From contig NZ_CP073766.1 in NCBI RefSeq assembly GCF_018255755.1, positions 5,578,501 to 5,642,500 of the forward strand: a DNA stretch of 64,000 nt, given 5' to 3'. This DNA is from Chitinophaga sp. HK235. GTDB taxonomy: Bacteria; Bacteroidota; Bacteroidia; Chitinophagales; Chitinophagaceae. Position numbers and translations under genes: made by a program. Position 1 is the stretch's first letter; the number at the start of each line of letters is the position of its first letter. Below are positions 1 through 9,086 of the stretch, piece after piece. Under the pieces are notes generated by a model, which was not told the DNA's origin, searched no databases, and was given only the letters and a program-made list of their open reading frames with translations.

Positions 1-174
1 TACGTTGGTAGAGTCTACCACTTTCAGGTTGTCGAGCGTAAGCTCTTCCAGTACAACGGGGCCGAGCGGCAGGTTGGTAAAGTGCCCTTCTATCTTGAAC
101 TCACCTTTTTCCTGCTGTCCGGCACATCCGGCCAGGAAAGCTGCTACGGACATCCACAATAAGTATTTTTTCAT
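1..174 (-). CDS. Lipoprotein, N-terminal part (DUF4369-like), cut by window edge
   Basis: The first 58 codons of a gene reading off the left edge. The start ATG is at 174-172. Residues 1-17 form a lipoprotein signal with lipobox LAGC, so the mature protein is probably lipid-anchored at Cys17. The visible mature part (FKIEGHF, then a VVLEEL strand and a VVDST strand) resembles the N-terminal beta domain (DUF4369-like) that often precedes a thioredoxin/TlpA domain in Bacteroidota lipoproteins. Whether such a domain follows cannot be seen. It lies 70 bases downstream of gatB on the same strand. The lipoprotein call is firm; the family call is tentative. Confidence 0.75.
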   Translation of the reverse strand, partial: MKKYLLWMSVAAFLAGCAGQQEKGEFKIEGHFTNLPLGPVVLEELTLDNLKVVDSTNV

Positions 175-244
175 GCTGCTGTTTTTTTATCGTTTTTTCT
201 GAGCCTTACAACTATCAATATTAGCTAAATAAATGCAAAGCGTC

Positions 245-1693
245 TTAGCCTTTCAGTTTTTCTGCCAGTAATTCGTTGGTCAACCGGGGATCTGCCTTAC
301 CTTTCGACAGTTTCATCACTTCTCCCACAAACAAAGACATCAATCCTTTTTTACCACTCCGGAAGGCGGCCACTTTATCCGGATATTTGGCCAGCACTTC
401 ATCGATGATGGGGCTGATGTTGTCTGCATTGTTGTCTTGCAGGAGATTGAGCCGGGTAGCGATGGCCAGCGGGTCTTCCGCCACCTGTGTCATTTCCGGC
501 AGTATCCGGGAGGAGGCGATGGAGAAACTTACCTTGCCGCTGTCAGTAAGACTGATGAGTGCCGCCAGCGCAGCGGGAGTCACCGGAAACCGGGATATGT
601 CTTCCGAATGTTCGTTGAGCCAGGATTTCACCGGCCCCAGCATCCAGTTGGCAGCAGCCTTGTAATGGGGGGTGATGGCGGTGAGGCTTTCGAAATAATC
701 GGCAGTGGCTTTGTCGTCGCAGATTACACGGGCATCATATTCAGGCAGGCCGTACACAGTAGTGTATTTCTGCACCAGTTCTTCCGGCAGTGCGGGCAGC
801 GTAGCGCGGATACCGGCTATAAACTCGTCGGTAAGCCGGAAGGGCGCCAGGTCCGGCTCTGGAAAGTAACGGTAGTCGTTGGCTTCCTCTTTGGAGCGCA
901 GCGGGAAAGAGCTGCCGTTGGAAGCGTCGAAGCTGCGGGTTTCCTGCACCAGTGTGCCACCGGCTTCAATCAGGTCGATCTGCCGTTTTACTTCATTATC
1001 AATAGCCCGCTTTACGTTGCGGATGGAGTTCATGTTTTTTACTTCCACCTTGGTGCCCAGTGTGGTAGCACCTTTGAGACGTACGGATATATTGGCATCG
1101 CAGCGCATGCTGCCTTCTTCCATATTGCCGTCGCATACACCGAGATAGCGAACAAGGCGCCGCAGTTCAGTGAGATAGACATAGGCTTCTTCGCTGGTGT
1201 GCATATCCGGTTCGCTGACGATTTCCACGAGGGGTACGCCGGCGCGGTTGTAGTCCACATAACTGTTGGCAGGGTCCTGGTCGTGCAGGAGTTTGCCGGC
1301 ATCTTCTTCCAGATGGATACGGTTGAGCTTTATCTGCCGGCTGCCGGCATCGGTCACTACCGCAACATAACCGCCCTTACAGATAGGTGCGGTATGCTGT
1401 GATATCTGATAACCTTTGGGCAGGTCGGGGTAGAAGTAGTTTTTACGGGCGAAATAGTTATCTTTTTCAATCTCGCAATGGCAGGCCAGGCCCAGTTTGA
1501 TGGCATATTCTGCGGCTTTACGGTTCATCCGGGGCAAGGTGCCGGGATGGGCCAGCGAAATGGCGCTGATATGGGTATTGGGTGCTCCACCGAAAGCAGC
1601 GCTGTCGCTGCAGAATAATTTGCTTTCTGTAAGCAGCTGGGCATGTACTTCAAGCCCTATCACTGTTTCGTATTTACTGTAGATATCGCTCAT
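245..1693 (-). CDS. gatB: Asp-tRNA(Asn)/Glu-tRNA(Gln) amidotransferase subunit B
   Basis: GatB binds misacylated Glu-tRNA(Gln) or Asp-tRNA(Asn), activates the acyl group with ATP and, with GatA and GatC, converts it to Gln or Asn in the cytoplasm. The family signature is clear: VIGLEVHAQL near the N-terminus, then NYFARKNYFYPDLPKGYQI, EEDAGK, and a C-terminal YqeY-like tail ending in KADPRLTNELLAEKL. At about 482 aa it has normal length. I start it at MSDIYSKYE (1693); an in-frame ATG at 1714 would add seven unconserved residues and would begin at or before the transcript predicted from the -7 box at 1712-1719. gatA and gatC are not in this window. Confidence 0.97.
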   Translation of the reverse strand: MSDIYSKYETVIGLEVHAQLLTESKLFCSDSAAFGGAPNTHISAISLAHPGTLPRMNRKAAEYAIKLGLACHCEIEKDNYFARKNYFYPDLPKGYQISQHTAPICKGGYVAVVTDAGSRQIKLNRIHLEEDAGKLLHDQDPANSYVDYNRAGVPLVEIVSEPDMHTSEEAYVYLTELRRLVRYLGVCDGNMEEGSMRCDANISVRLKGATTLGTKVEVKNMNSIRNVKRAIDNEVKRQIDLIEAGGTLVQETRSFDASNGSSFPLRSKEEANDYRYFPEPDLAPFRLTDEFIAGIRATLPALPEELVQKYTTVYGLPEYDARVICDDKATADYFESLTAITPHYKAAANWMLGPVKSWLNEHSEDISRFPVTPAALAALISLTDSGKVSFSIASSRILPEMTQVAEDPLAIATRLNLLQDNNADNISPIIDEVLAKYPDKVAAFRSGKKGLMSLFVGEVMKLSKGKADPRLTNELLAEKLKG

Positions 1694-1711
1694 AATCCGT
1701 ACTGATTCCCA

Positions 1712-1719
1712 CAAATATA
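1712..1719 (-). promoter_or_regulatory. Probable -7 element for gatB
   Basis: TATATTTG on the minus strand matches the Bacteroidota -7 consensus TAnnTTTG. It lies 18 bases upstream of the chosen gatB start, predicting a leader of about a dozen bases. No good -33 TTG is seen at the expected spacing. Confidence 0.5.
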
Positions 1720-1801
1720 TTCAAATAATGCCGTGATTTCGGCCTATTTCATCCGGGGAATGACTAACTTGAGGTTAAGCAACGTACTAAATTTACACCC
1801 T

Positions 1802-3184
1802 ATGATCAGCAATGCCCAGATAAGTCAGCTTTATAAGGCCCAGCATGATTATTTTGACTCAGGAGCAACCCTTCCCTATGCCTTCAGAAAGGACATGCTG
1901 AAGCGTCTGAAAAAGGGTGTCAGCCAATATGAATCCCGTATCCTGGAGGCTTTGCACCAGGATCTTCATAAACACCCGCTGGAAGCCTATAGCAGCGAAG
2001 TAGGATTTCTGTATGAAGAAATCGCCTTTACGCTGGCCAACCTGAAACAGTGGATGGAGCCGGAGGTGGTGACATCTCCTTTTGTGACCTATCCCAGCAG
2101 CAGCCGCATTTACCGCGAGCCACTGGGGCTCACACTCATCATCGCTCCCTGGAATTACCCGTTTATGCTGCAGTTAAGCCCTTTGATAGGTGCTATCGCC
2201 GGCGGCAACTGTGCCATCCTGAAACCATCGGAACTGGCGCCGCATACAGCCGCCGTAATTGCCGCCATGATAAAGGAAATATTCGACCCTGCCTTCGTCA
2301 CTGTGGTGGAAGGTGATGGTGCCGCTATCATCCCTGCCCTTATGGCCTACCGATTCGACCATGTCTTCTTCACCGGCAGCATTCCGGTAGGAAAAAAGAT
2401 CATGGAGATGGCCGTGCCACATCTTACTCCTGTAACACTGGAGCTGGGTGGAAAATCACCTTGTGTGGTAGATGATAAGGTGAATATAAAGGTAGCGGCT
2501 AAACGAATTATATGGGCCAAGTTCTGGAATGCTGGCCAGACCTGTGTGGCGCCTGATTACCTGCTGGTACACCACCGTGTGAAGGAAGAGATGGTAGACG
2601 CGATGAAAGAAGCCATCGTGGACTTCTTCGGACAAAATCCTGCCAGCAGTGAAGACTACGCCCGAATGATCAACTCCCGTCGTTTTGATACGGTGGCCGC
2701 TTACCTGAAAGAAGGACATATATTGCATGGTGGTCAGACAGACCGTGACAAGCTCTATATCGCCCCTACCCTGCTGGATGATGTAGAGTGGGATGATCCG
2801 GTGATGCAGGAAGAAATCTTCGGTCCGGTATTGCCTATCCTGACTTTTGAGGAGCTGCCACAGGCTATCCAGGCTATTAAGAAAAATCCGTATCCGCTGG
2901 CATTATACGTTTTCACCAAAAGTAAAAAAACGGAAAAAGCACTCATCGAGCAGGTGCGTTTCGGAGGCGGATGTGTCAACAATGCGCTGGTACATCTTAC
3001 CAATCCGGAGCTGCCCTTTGGTGGCGCGGGCTACAGCGGTATGGGCCAGTACCACGGACGCTACAGCTTTGAAACATTTACGCACGCTAAAGGCATGCTG
3101 AAAACCGGCACCTGGCTGGACGTACCAGTCAAATATCCGCCGTTTAAAAACAAGCTCGGACTCATGAAGAGAATTATGAAGTAA
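1802..3184 (+). CDS. Aldehyde dehydrogenase, ALDH3-like
   Basis: An NAD(P)+-dependent aldehyde dehydrogenase of about 460 aa, oxidising aldehydes to acids; the substrate cannot be read from sequence. Visible motifs: the coenzyme/active-site stretch APWNYP with Asn117, the general-base motif LELGGKSP with Glu214, and the nucleophile motif NAGQTC with Cys248. A C-terminal hydrophobic tail of the kind that anchors eukaryotic ALDH3A2 is absent. The short length and lack of an N-terminal extension fit the ALDH3 class. The start is MISNAQIS at 1802; the upstream in-frame ATG at 1733 adds unconserved residues. It is convergent with the PDZ gene and separated from it by a hairpin terminator. Confidence 0.93.
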   Translation: MISNAQISQLYKAQHDYFDSGATLPYAFRKDMLKRLKKGVSQYESRILEALHQDLHKHPLEAYSSEVGFLYEEIAFTLANLKQWMEPEVVTSPFVTYPSSSRIYREPLGLTLIIAPWNYPFMLQLSPLIGAIAGGNCAILKPSELAPHTAAVIAAMIKEIFDPAFVTVVEGDGAAIIPALMAYRFDHVFFTGSIPVGKKIMEMAVPHLTPVTLELGGKSPCVVDDKVNIKVAAKRIIWAKFWNAGQTCVAPDYLLVHHRVKEEMVDAMKEAIVDFFGQNPASSEDYARMINSRRFDTVAAYLKEGHILHGGQTDRDKLYIAPTLLDDVEWDDPVMQEEIFGPVLPILTFEELPQAIQAIKKNPYPLALYVFTKSKKTEKALIEQVRFGGGCVNNALVHLTNPELPFGGAGYSGMGQYHGRYSFETFTHAKGMLKTGTWLDVPVKYPPFKNKLGLMKRIMK

Positions 3185-3207
3185 GGCGTACTAACCATAA
3201 AACAAGA

Positions 3208-3240
3208 GGCGCAAAGGATAGAACTCCTTTGCGCCTTTGC
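3208..3240 (+). terminator. Hairpin terminator after the aldehyde dehydrogenase
   Basis: A perfect 10-bp stem, GGCGCAAAGG at 3208-3217 paired with CCTTTGCGCC at 3226-3235, with an 8-base loop, then a T-rich stretch. It sits between convergent genes and may work in both directions. The same GCGCCTTTGC core recurs near 13.2 and 21.15 kb. Confidence 0.75.
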
Positions 3241-3275
3241 GTTTTAAACCCAAAATAAAATGTTGAAAGAAGGTA

Positions 3276-4265
3276 TTAAAGATCTGCTTTACGCAGTTTC
3301 TTTGGAATTTTTATGTCAATGGTCTGTATTTGTCCGTTTCGTTTAATCGTAGCCGTTATAGCTCCTTTATCGCGGTTGTTACGATAAATCTCTGCCACGT
3401 CTCCCGCTGATTTTACAGGCGATCCGGCCATTTCAGTGATCAGGTCATTTACTTTGAAACCTGCTTTTTCTGCCGGAGAACCGGGTGCCATATTAATCAC
3501 CTGTGCGCCGTCACCATTTTCGGTGTCCTGCACCTGAATACCGAGTTTTACACCTTCATCGGGCATGCCGAATAAATTGCCAAAACCTTGTCCGCCGTGG
3601 GGGACCGGCATGGTAAACAGCTCTCCTCTCCTGCGGGGCATATTATGCATGCCAAAAGACTCCTCTCTTCTTTCATCAAGGGTAACCGGCACTTTGGTTT
3701 CTTTCTTATTACGTATATACGTGATCATTATTTTGTCGCCAGGTTGGAACTTACCGATGGTTTCATATAACTCTTTCGGTTCTTTGATGGCATCCTTGTT
3801 TATTTGGGTGATCACATCACCGATTTTGATACCGGCTTTTTCGGCAGGGCTGCCAGGGGCTACAATTTTAACGGTAGCACCAGCGGCAACGGTTTTTTCG
3901 GTGATCACGCCCAGCATAGCTTTGGGAACAGGGATATCGGTTTCATCACCATCACTAAAAAGCTGAATGTGGTCAGGGGAACCATTTTCAAAGCTGAAGT
4001 TGTTACCATTGATCGGGGTGATGCTCCTGCGGAGAACAGAGATATCAGGGTTGTTATACTGGTCCAGTTTTTTACCGTCTACCAGGATATTGCCGTCTTT
4101 GATTTCCACGGTAACTTTTCCACCTTTGTCACTTTTGCTCTTAATGATGATCTCATCATACTCGCCCATTTTATCTCTGGATGAACCCGGGTTTTGTGCT
4201 GAGGCCACGCTCAGGGCCAGGCAACCAAAGCCTGCAAGGGTAAAATTTCTGAGTACGTTTTTCAT
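3276..4265 (-). CDS. Secreted double-PDZ-domain protein
   Basis: A 329-aa protein with a signal peptide (about residues 1-24, ending ASAQ), so periplasmic or outer-membrane associated. Residues 117-197 and 240-322 are two PDZ domains, both with APGSPAEKAG followed by a GD or ND turn, as in HtrA/DegP proteases. The serine protease domain that normally precedes HtrA PDZ domains is missing; residues 30-110 are instead a short beta-rich stretch. It is therefore likely a binding or scaffold protein rather than a protease. It stands alone between alaS and the aldehyde dehydrogenase gene. The PDZ calls are firm; the role is unknown. Confidence 0.85.
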   Translation of the reverse strand: MKNVLRNFTLAGFGCLALSVASAQNPGSSRDKMGEYDEIIIKSKSDKGGKVTVEIKDGNILVDGKKLDQYNNPDISVLRRSITPINGNNFSFENGSPDHIQLFSDGDETDIPVPKAMLGVITEKTVAAGATVKIVAPGSPAEKAGIKIGDVITQINKDAIKEPKELYETIGKFQPGDKIMITYIRNKKETKVPVTLDERREESFGMHNMPRRRGELFTMPVPHGGQGFGNLFGMPDEGVKLGIQVQDTENGDGAQVINMAPGSPAEKAGFKVNDLITEMAGSPVKSAGDVAEIYRNNRDKGAITATIKRNGQIQTIDIKIPKKLRKADL

Positions 4266-4403
4266 AATTACCTGTTTTCTTTTTGGAATGTTACAAAATT
4301 AGCCGCGGTATGAGGTAAGAAAAAGTTAAAACTACTGAAATGATGACGTACGTCACCAGATGGTTTGTTAAAATTTTTTCCTGGGAGATGACCAAATGGG
4401 ATT

Positions 4404-4446
4404 AAAAAGGCGAAAAGCGAAACTTTTGTTTCGCTTTTCGCCTTTT
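4404..4446. terminator. Strong bidirectional hairpin terminator (alaS side)
   Basis: A perfect 15-bp stem: arms 4409-4423 (GGCGAAAAGCGAAAC) and 4428-4442, with loop TTTT. A-rich sequence lies on the left and TTTT on the right, so a U-tract forms on either strand. It is placed to end alaS (minus strand). Confidence 0.85.
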
Positions 4447-4483
4447 GGTTATGTTTTCCGGCAAAGCCGGAGTGATTGTAGAA

Positions 4484-7102
4484 TTATCCCAGGATGGCTT
4501 TTACAGCCGCTACTACCTGGTCCAGTTTATCTGTTTCCTGTCCACCGGCTGTAGCGAAGGTTTTTTGTCCGCCGCCGCCGCCTTTGATCAGGGGTGCTAC
4601 TTTTTCCTTGATGATCTTGGGTGCTTCCCAGCCTTTGGCTGCTACCAGTTCATCAGCGATGCTGAGGGCTACGCTGGCTTTGCCGCCGATGTTTGCTACG
4701 AACAGCAGTACGTGATTGGGGATATCGCCTTTCAGTTGCAGGGCCAGTTGTTTGAGACCTTCTGCATTGTTAACGTTCACCACCTGTCCGAGGAAGTTCA
4801 CACCGTTGATGTCCTGGGCCTGGTTGCGCAGATCGGCAGCCAGCTGGCGTACTTTCTCCAGCTCGAGGGCTTCCACCTGTTTTTCCAGGGAGGATTTGTC
4901 CTGGGCGAGTGTTTCCACGGCTTTCACGATTTCCTTCGGATTTTTCAGGGTGTTCCTGATTTCCTTCAGCAGTTGCAGCTGTTCGTTGATGAAGGCCTCC
5001 GCTTTGGCGCCGGTAACGGCTTCCACGCGGCGAACACCGGCAGCAACAGCACCTTCGGATAAAAACTTAAAGAGACCGAGTTCTCCGGTAGCGCCTATGT
5101 GAGTACCACCGCACAGCTCTACGCTATAGGCAGGATCCATAATTACCACACGCACCATGTCGCCGTATTTTTCACCGAAAAGTGCCATGGCACCCAGTTG
5201 CAGGGCTTCTTCCTTAGGCAGTTCCTTTATGATCACCGGGATGTTCTGGCGGATCTTTTCGTTAACGATAGCTTCAATCTGCGCCAGTTCTTCATCGGTC
5301 ACTTTAGCGAAGTGGGAGAAGTCGAAGCGGAGGTTTTCTGCATTCACCAGGGAGCCTTTCTGTGCCACGTGTGTACCCAGTATCTGACGCAGTGCAGCAT
5401 GAAGGAGATGGGTAGCGGAGTGGTGACGGGCAATGTTGCGGCGTTTGTCTTTGGCCACTGTTGCTTTTACATGGGCAGCAGGGTTGGCAGGTAGTTTATC
5501 CGCAAAGTGAATGATCAGGTTGTTTTCCTTTTTGGTGTCGGTAACATGGATCACTTCATCGCCGAAGTGCAGGATACCGGTATCACCCACTTGTCCGCCG
5601 CTTTCAGCATAGAAAGGTGTCTGCCCCAGTACGAGCTGGAACTGTTCTTTGCCTTTGGCTTTTACGGTACGGTATTTCAGCAGTTTGGTATTGCTTTCCA
5701 GCTGTTCGTAGCCGATGAAAACGGAATCGGGTGTTTCGTCCAGGATTACCCAGTCGCCGGCATCCACTTCTGTGGCGGCACGGGAGCGGTCTTTCTGCTG
5801 CTGCATGGCGGCATCAAAGCCTGCTTTGTCTACGGTGAACCCGTTTTCTGACGCGATGAGGGTGGTCAGGTCGTATGGGAAACCGTAAGTGTCATATAAT
5901 TCAAAGGCTGTCTGGCCATCGATGCCTTTGGTGGCAGCCTGTTGCATAAAGTCTTCGATACGGCGGATACCACTGTCCAGGGTGCGGAGGAAGTTGTTTT
6001 CTTCTTCAAACACTACTTTTTTCACGAAATCCACCTGCTGTTGCAGTTCAGGGAATACGTGGGAGAACTGGGCGGCCAGTACAGGTACCAGGTCGTGCAG
6101 GAGTGGTTTTCTAACATCGAGGAAGGAGAAATAGTAACGTACCGCTCTGCGGAGAATACGGCGGATCACATAACCAGCACCGGTATTGGAAGGCAGCTGG
6201 CCGTCGGCGATGGTGAAGGAGATGGCGCGTATATGGTCGGCAATTACACGGAAGGCGACGTCTTTTCTGGTGTCGGTGCCTTCGTATTTTTTGCCGGTAA
6301 AGCTTTCGGTGGTGTGGATGGTGCCCATGAACAGGTCGGTGTCGTAGTTGGAGGTTTTACCCTGCAGTACGCGTACCAGGCGTTCGAGGCCCATGCCGGT
6401 GTCTACGTGTTTGGCTGGCAGTGGCTCCAGCGATTTATCTTTCAGGCGGTTGAACTGCATGAATACGTTGTTCCATATTTCAATCACCTGAGGATGGTCG
6501 GCGTTAACGAGTGTTTTACCATCTACCAGTTTCTTTTCGGCATCCGGACGGCAGTCCACATGTATTTCGGAGCAGGGACCACAAGGGCCGGTATCGCCCA
6601 TTTCCCAGAAGTTGTCTTTTTTGTTGCCCAGCAGGATTCTGTCTTCTGCAATATGTTCTTTCCAGAAGTTGTATGCTTCTTCGTCTTTGGGCAGGTTTTC
6701 ACTCGCATCTCCTTCGAAGACAGTGACATAGAGTTTGTCTTTCGGGATTTTATAGACTTCAGTGAGCAGTTCCCAGCTCCAGGCTATGGCTTCTTTTTTA
6801 AAGTAGTCGCCAAAGCTCCAGTTGCCGAGCATTTCAAACATGGTATGGTGGTAAGTATCAATACCTACTTCTTCCAGGTCGTTGTGTTTACCACTTACGC
6901 GCAGACATTTCTGCGTGTCCGCGACCCGGGTGCTGGCAGGTACCTTGTTGCCCAGGAAGTAGTCTTTAAACTGGTTCATGCCCGCGTTGGTGAACATCAA
7001 AGTCGGGTCGTTTTTGATGACTATGGGAGCAGAAGGAACGATCTGGTGCCCTTTCGACGCAAAAAAATCCAGGAATTGCTGTCTTATCTCAGATGCTGTC
7101 AT
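4484..7102 (-). CDS. alaS: Alanyl-tRNA synthetase
   Basis: Charges tRNA(Ala) with alanine in the cytoplasm. It has 872 aa, the full family length. The class II catalytic core is at the N-terminus (PTLMFTNAGMNQFKDYFLG, then TYHHTMFEMLGNWSFGDYFK). The editing domain carries all four zinc ligands: H561 and H565 in HSATH, and C664 and H668 in CGGTH. The C-Ala region with a GGGGGQ stretch is present, so both editing and oligomerisation parts look intact. The start at 7102 gives the canonical MTASEIRQQFLDFFASKGH. It is transcribed away from the M23 peptidase gene and ends at the strong hairpin at 4404-4446. Confidence 0.98.
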   Translation of the reverse strand: MTASEIRQQFLDFFASKGHQIVPSAPIVIKNDPTLMFTNAGMNQFKDYFLGNKVPASTRVADTQKCLRVSGKHNDLEEVGIDTYHHTMFEMLGNWSFGDYFKKEAIAWSWELLTEVYKIPKDKLYVTVFEGDASENLPKDEEAYNFWKEHIAEDRILLGNKKDNFWEMGDTGPCGPCSEIHVDCRPDAEKKLVDGKTLVNADHPQVIEIWNNVFMQFNRLKDKSLEPLPAKHVDTGMGLERLVRVLQGKTSNYDTDLFMGTIHTTESFTGKKYEGTDTRKDVAFRVIADHIRAISFTIADGQLPSNTGAGYVIRRILRRAVRYYFSFLDVRKPLLHDLVPVLAAQFSHVFPELQQQVDFVKKVVFEEENNFLRTLDSGIRRIEDFMQQAATKGIDGQTAFELYDTYGFPYDLTTLIASENGFTVDKAGFDAAMQQQKDRSRAATEVDAGDWVILDETPDSVFIGYEQLESNTKLLKYRTVKAKGKEQFQLVLGQTPFYAESGGQVGDTGILHFGDEVIHVTDTKKENNLIIHFADKLPANPAAHVKATVAKDKRRNIARHHSATHLLHAALRQILGTHVAQKGSLVNAENLRFDFSHFAKVTDEELAQIEAIVNEKIRQNIPVIIKELPKEEALQLGAMALFGEKYGDMVRVVIMDPAYSVELCGGTHIGATGELGLFKFLSEGAVAAGVRRVEAVTGAKAEAFINEQLQLLKEIRNTLKNPKEIVKAVETLAQDKSSLEKQVEALELEKVRQLAADLRNQAQDINGVNFLGQVVNVNNAEGLKQLALQLKGDIPNHVLLFVANIGGKASVALSIADELVAAKGWEAPKIIKEKVAPLIKGGGGGQKTFATAGGQETDKLDQVVAAVKAILG

Positions 7103-7217
7103 AAATATTGATACGAGTTAATATGTATTTTTGTCGTTATGTAACACGCGGCAATAGGCAATTTTACATTGTTTTTCAAGCCATTATAAAGTAGTTAGAA
7201 AATTGACATTCAAAAGG

Positions 7218-7248
7218 TTGATGTTTTAATCTAATTACATTAGGTTTG
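7218..7248 (+). promoter_or_regulatory. Probable promoter toward the M23 peptidase gene
   Basis: TTG at 7218-7220, 20 bases, then TAGGTTTG at 7241-7248: a full match to the Bacteroidota -33/-7 pattern. It would give a leader of about 200 bases before the peptidase ATG at 7457. The rest of the 354-base gap between alaS and that gene holds a second promoter candidate (7282-7314, opposite strand) and a short palindrome AGCGTTCAACGCT near 7417, with no gene. Confidence 0.55.
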
Positions 7249-7281
7249 TGCGCCTTATTTTCCGATGAGTTACAGGGAGTG

Positions 7282-7314
7282 CAAAAATATCGAAAACCTG
7301 CATGATTATTCAAA
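7282..7314 (-). promoter_or_regulatory. Possible promoter toward alaS
   Basis: On the minus strand, TTTG (7314-7311), 21 bases, then TATTTTTG (7289-7282). It would start a transcript about 175 bases upstream of alaS. It faces the plus-strand promoter at 7218-7248, so the two predicted 5' ends would overlap by roughly 20 bases. Confidence 0.4.
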
Positions 7315-7456
7315 ACAGGTGGTGTTACCCGGGAAAAAAGTTAATGTGGACAGAAAATAATGCTAACTACCGCCATCCAACTTGTTTGTACCTCATGAAA
7401 TAAATCTGCTGTTATAGCGTTCAACGCTGTAAATCAGCGTAAAGTACACCCGGTGC

Positions 7457-8428
7457 ATGAAGAAGGTTAAATATTTTTACAACACCCAAACATTAAAATA
7501 TGAGAAACTCGTAGTATCGCTGCGGGTGAAGGTCCTGAGGATACTCGGCTTTTTGTCGGCTGCGATAGTTACCGGGGCTATTTTTCTGTCAGTGGCCTAC
7601 AGGGTGGTGGATTCTCCCAAGGAGAAGTCGTTGCGCCGCGATCTGGAGGGAATGAAGGAGAAATACGACGCGTTGCAGGGTCGTATGCGGGAAATGAAGG
7701 GTAAGCTGGCCCAACTGGAAGAGCGTGACAATGAAATTTACCGTGTCATCTTTGAAGCCTCCCCTATCCCCGACAGTACCCGTCAGGGTAAGATCAACCG
7801 GGATGAGGAAGCTGCCCAGCTGCAGTCTTTTGCCAGCAGTGAGATCATCGCTTCCACTGGTGTCCTGTTGAAAGAAATCACCAATCGTATCAAATCACAG
7901 GAAAAATCATACGAAGAAATCGATAACCTGGTGAAGAACAAGCAACAGATGCTTGCTTCCATCCCCGCTATACAACCGGTGGCCAACAAAGACCTGAAAC
8001 ATATCGCTTCCGGCTTCGGCTACCGTATCGATCCGATCTATAAAACGATGAAATTCCATGCGGGCCTCGACTTTGCAGCGCCCAGCGGTACACCTATCTA
8101 CGCTACCGGCAACGGAGTGGTGGAAGAGGCCAGCCTGAGCGACGTCGGTTATGGCAACCACGTGATCGTACGACATGGATATGGTTATAAAACGTTATAT
8201 GGCCACATGTTCCGCATGAAGGTGAAGGCCGGCCAGGCGGTAAAACGCGGTGATGTAGTGGGATGGGTAGGCAGTACCGGTAAATCTACCGGTCCTCACT
8301 GCCACTATGAGGTTATCAAAAACGGAGAAAAAGTTGACCCGGTGTATTTCTTCTTTAATGACCTCACACCCGACCAGTTTGACCGTATGCTGAAGATGGC
8401 CAGGTCCGGTAACCAGTCTTTTGACTAA
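7457..8428 (+). CDS. M23-family (LytM) cell-wall endopeptidase, membrane anchored
   Basis: A predicted zinc endopeptidase that cleaves peptidoglycan peptide cross-links, or activates an amidase. Residues 1-28 are cytoplasmic and basic, about 29-50 form a membrane segment, 53-95 look like a coiled coil, and 180-300 are the M23 domain. Zinc ligands are present: H201 and D205 in HAGLD, and H283 in GPHCHYEV, with the supporting H250 in YGHM. This layout is typical of Bacteroidota M23 proteins tied to the inner membrane and acting in the periplasm. It has 323 aa. The downstream MerR-type gene follows after 147 bases on the same strand. Confidence 0.93.
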   Translation: MKKVKYFYNTQTLKYEKLVVSLRVKVLRILGFLSAAIVTGAIFLSVAYRVVDSPKEKSLRRDLEGMKEKYDALQGRMREMKGKLAQLEERDNEIYRVIFEASPIPDSTRQGKINRDEEAAQLQSFASSEIIASTGVLLKEITNRIKSQEKSYEEIDNLVKNKQQMLASIPAIQPVANKDLKHIASGFGYRIDPIYKTMKFHAGLDFAAPSGTPIYATGNGVVEEASLSDVGYGNHVIVRHGYGYKTLYGHMFRMKVKAGQAVKRGDVVGWVGSTGKSTGPHCHYEVIKNGEKVDPVYFFFNDLTPDQFDRMLKMARSGNQSFD

Positions 8429-8575
8429 TAGCCGGCTACCAGTAGATCGAACTGGCTTTTAAGATGTTGCAACAGGGGAAACGATATTTTTCCGGGGAAA
8501 GAAAAGCTGCATGCTTACCATGAAAAGCTTAACTTCATTCCCGTAAAAAATATTTTTTCACCGTTTTTTACCATC

Positions 8576-9082
8576 ATGCAACAGTTAAACCTCTTTTCCT
8601 CACCTGGAACTCCCCACCCGGTAACGGAGATAGTGGGTGGTGCTGTAAAAGCAAAAGTGAAAAAGACCGTAGCTGCTCCCATACAGCCTGGTAAAAAGCG
8701 GGGACGTAAATCATTGAAAGAAGCATCAGAGGAGCCAGACTTGATTATGGAGCTGGATAAATTAGTACTAGACAAACAATATTATTCGATCAGTGAAGTA
8801 GCTGCTATGTTCAAAGTAAATACTTCCCTGATACGTTATTGGGAAAATGAATTCGATATTCTTCAACCCAAAAAGAACAGAAAAGGCGACCGGCTTTTCC
8901 GCCAGGAAGATATCCATCACCTTAAACTGATCTACCACCTCCTGCGCGAAAGAAAGTACACCATTGAAGGCGCCAAACAAAAACTGAAGGAAGACCTGAA
9001 ACTGGCCGCCCGTAATTTCGAAATGGTACAAGCTTTGCTTAAGGTACGGGGTTTTTTGACCGAATTGAAAGATCAATTATAA
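8576..9082 (+). CDS. MerR-family transcriptional regulator
   Basis: A DNA-binding regulator of 168 aa. Residues about 65-135 form a MerR-type winged helix: YYSISEVAAMF, then TSLIRYWENEF, then the wing RKGDRLFRQEDI. The first 60 residues are a basic, low-complexity extension containing KKRGRKS, an AT-hook-like patch. No C-terminal ligand domain or metal-binding cysteines follow, so the effector is unknown. It stops only 4 bases before the thioredoxin-fold gene, suggesting co-transcription. The pairing of an M23 peptidase with a MerR gene suggests a cell-envelope role, but that is inference. Confidence 0.88.
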   Translation: MQQLNLFSSPGTPHPVTEIVGGAVKAKVKKTVAAPIQPGKKRGRKSLKEASEEPDLIMELDKLVLDKQYYSISEVAAMFKVNTSLIRYWENEFDILQPKKNRKGDRLFRQEDIHHLKLIYHLLRERKYTIEGAKQKLKEDLKLAARNFEMVQALLKVRGFLTELKDQL

Positions 9083-9086
9083 AAAC

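Noticed and set aside
437..1402. Long open frame on the plus strand opposite gatB
   Set aside because: It is antisense to a clear gatB gene, has no known motif, and arises from the codon bias of the true gene.
1769..1795. TTG and TAAATTTA as a promoter for the aldehyde dehydrogenase gene
   Set aside because: The -7 box lacks the final G and the spacer is only 16 bases; too weak to list as a feature.
5942..7111. 389-codon open frame on the plus strand opposite alaS
   Set aside because: Antisense shadow; Phe/Val-rich composition without domain, and alaS is unambiguous.
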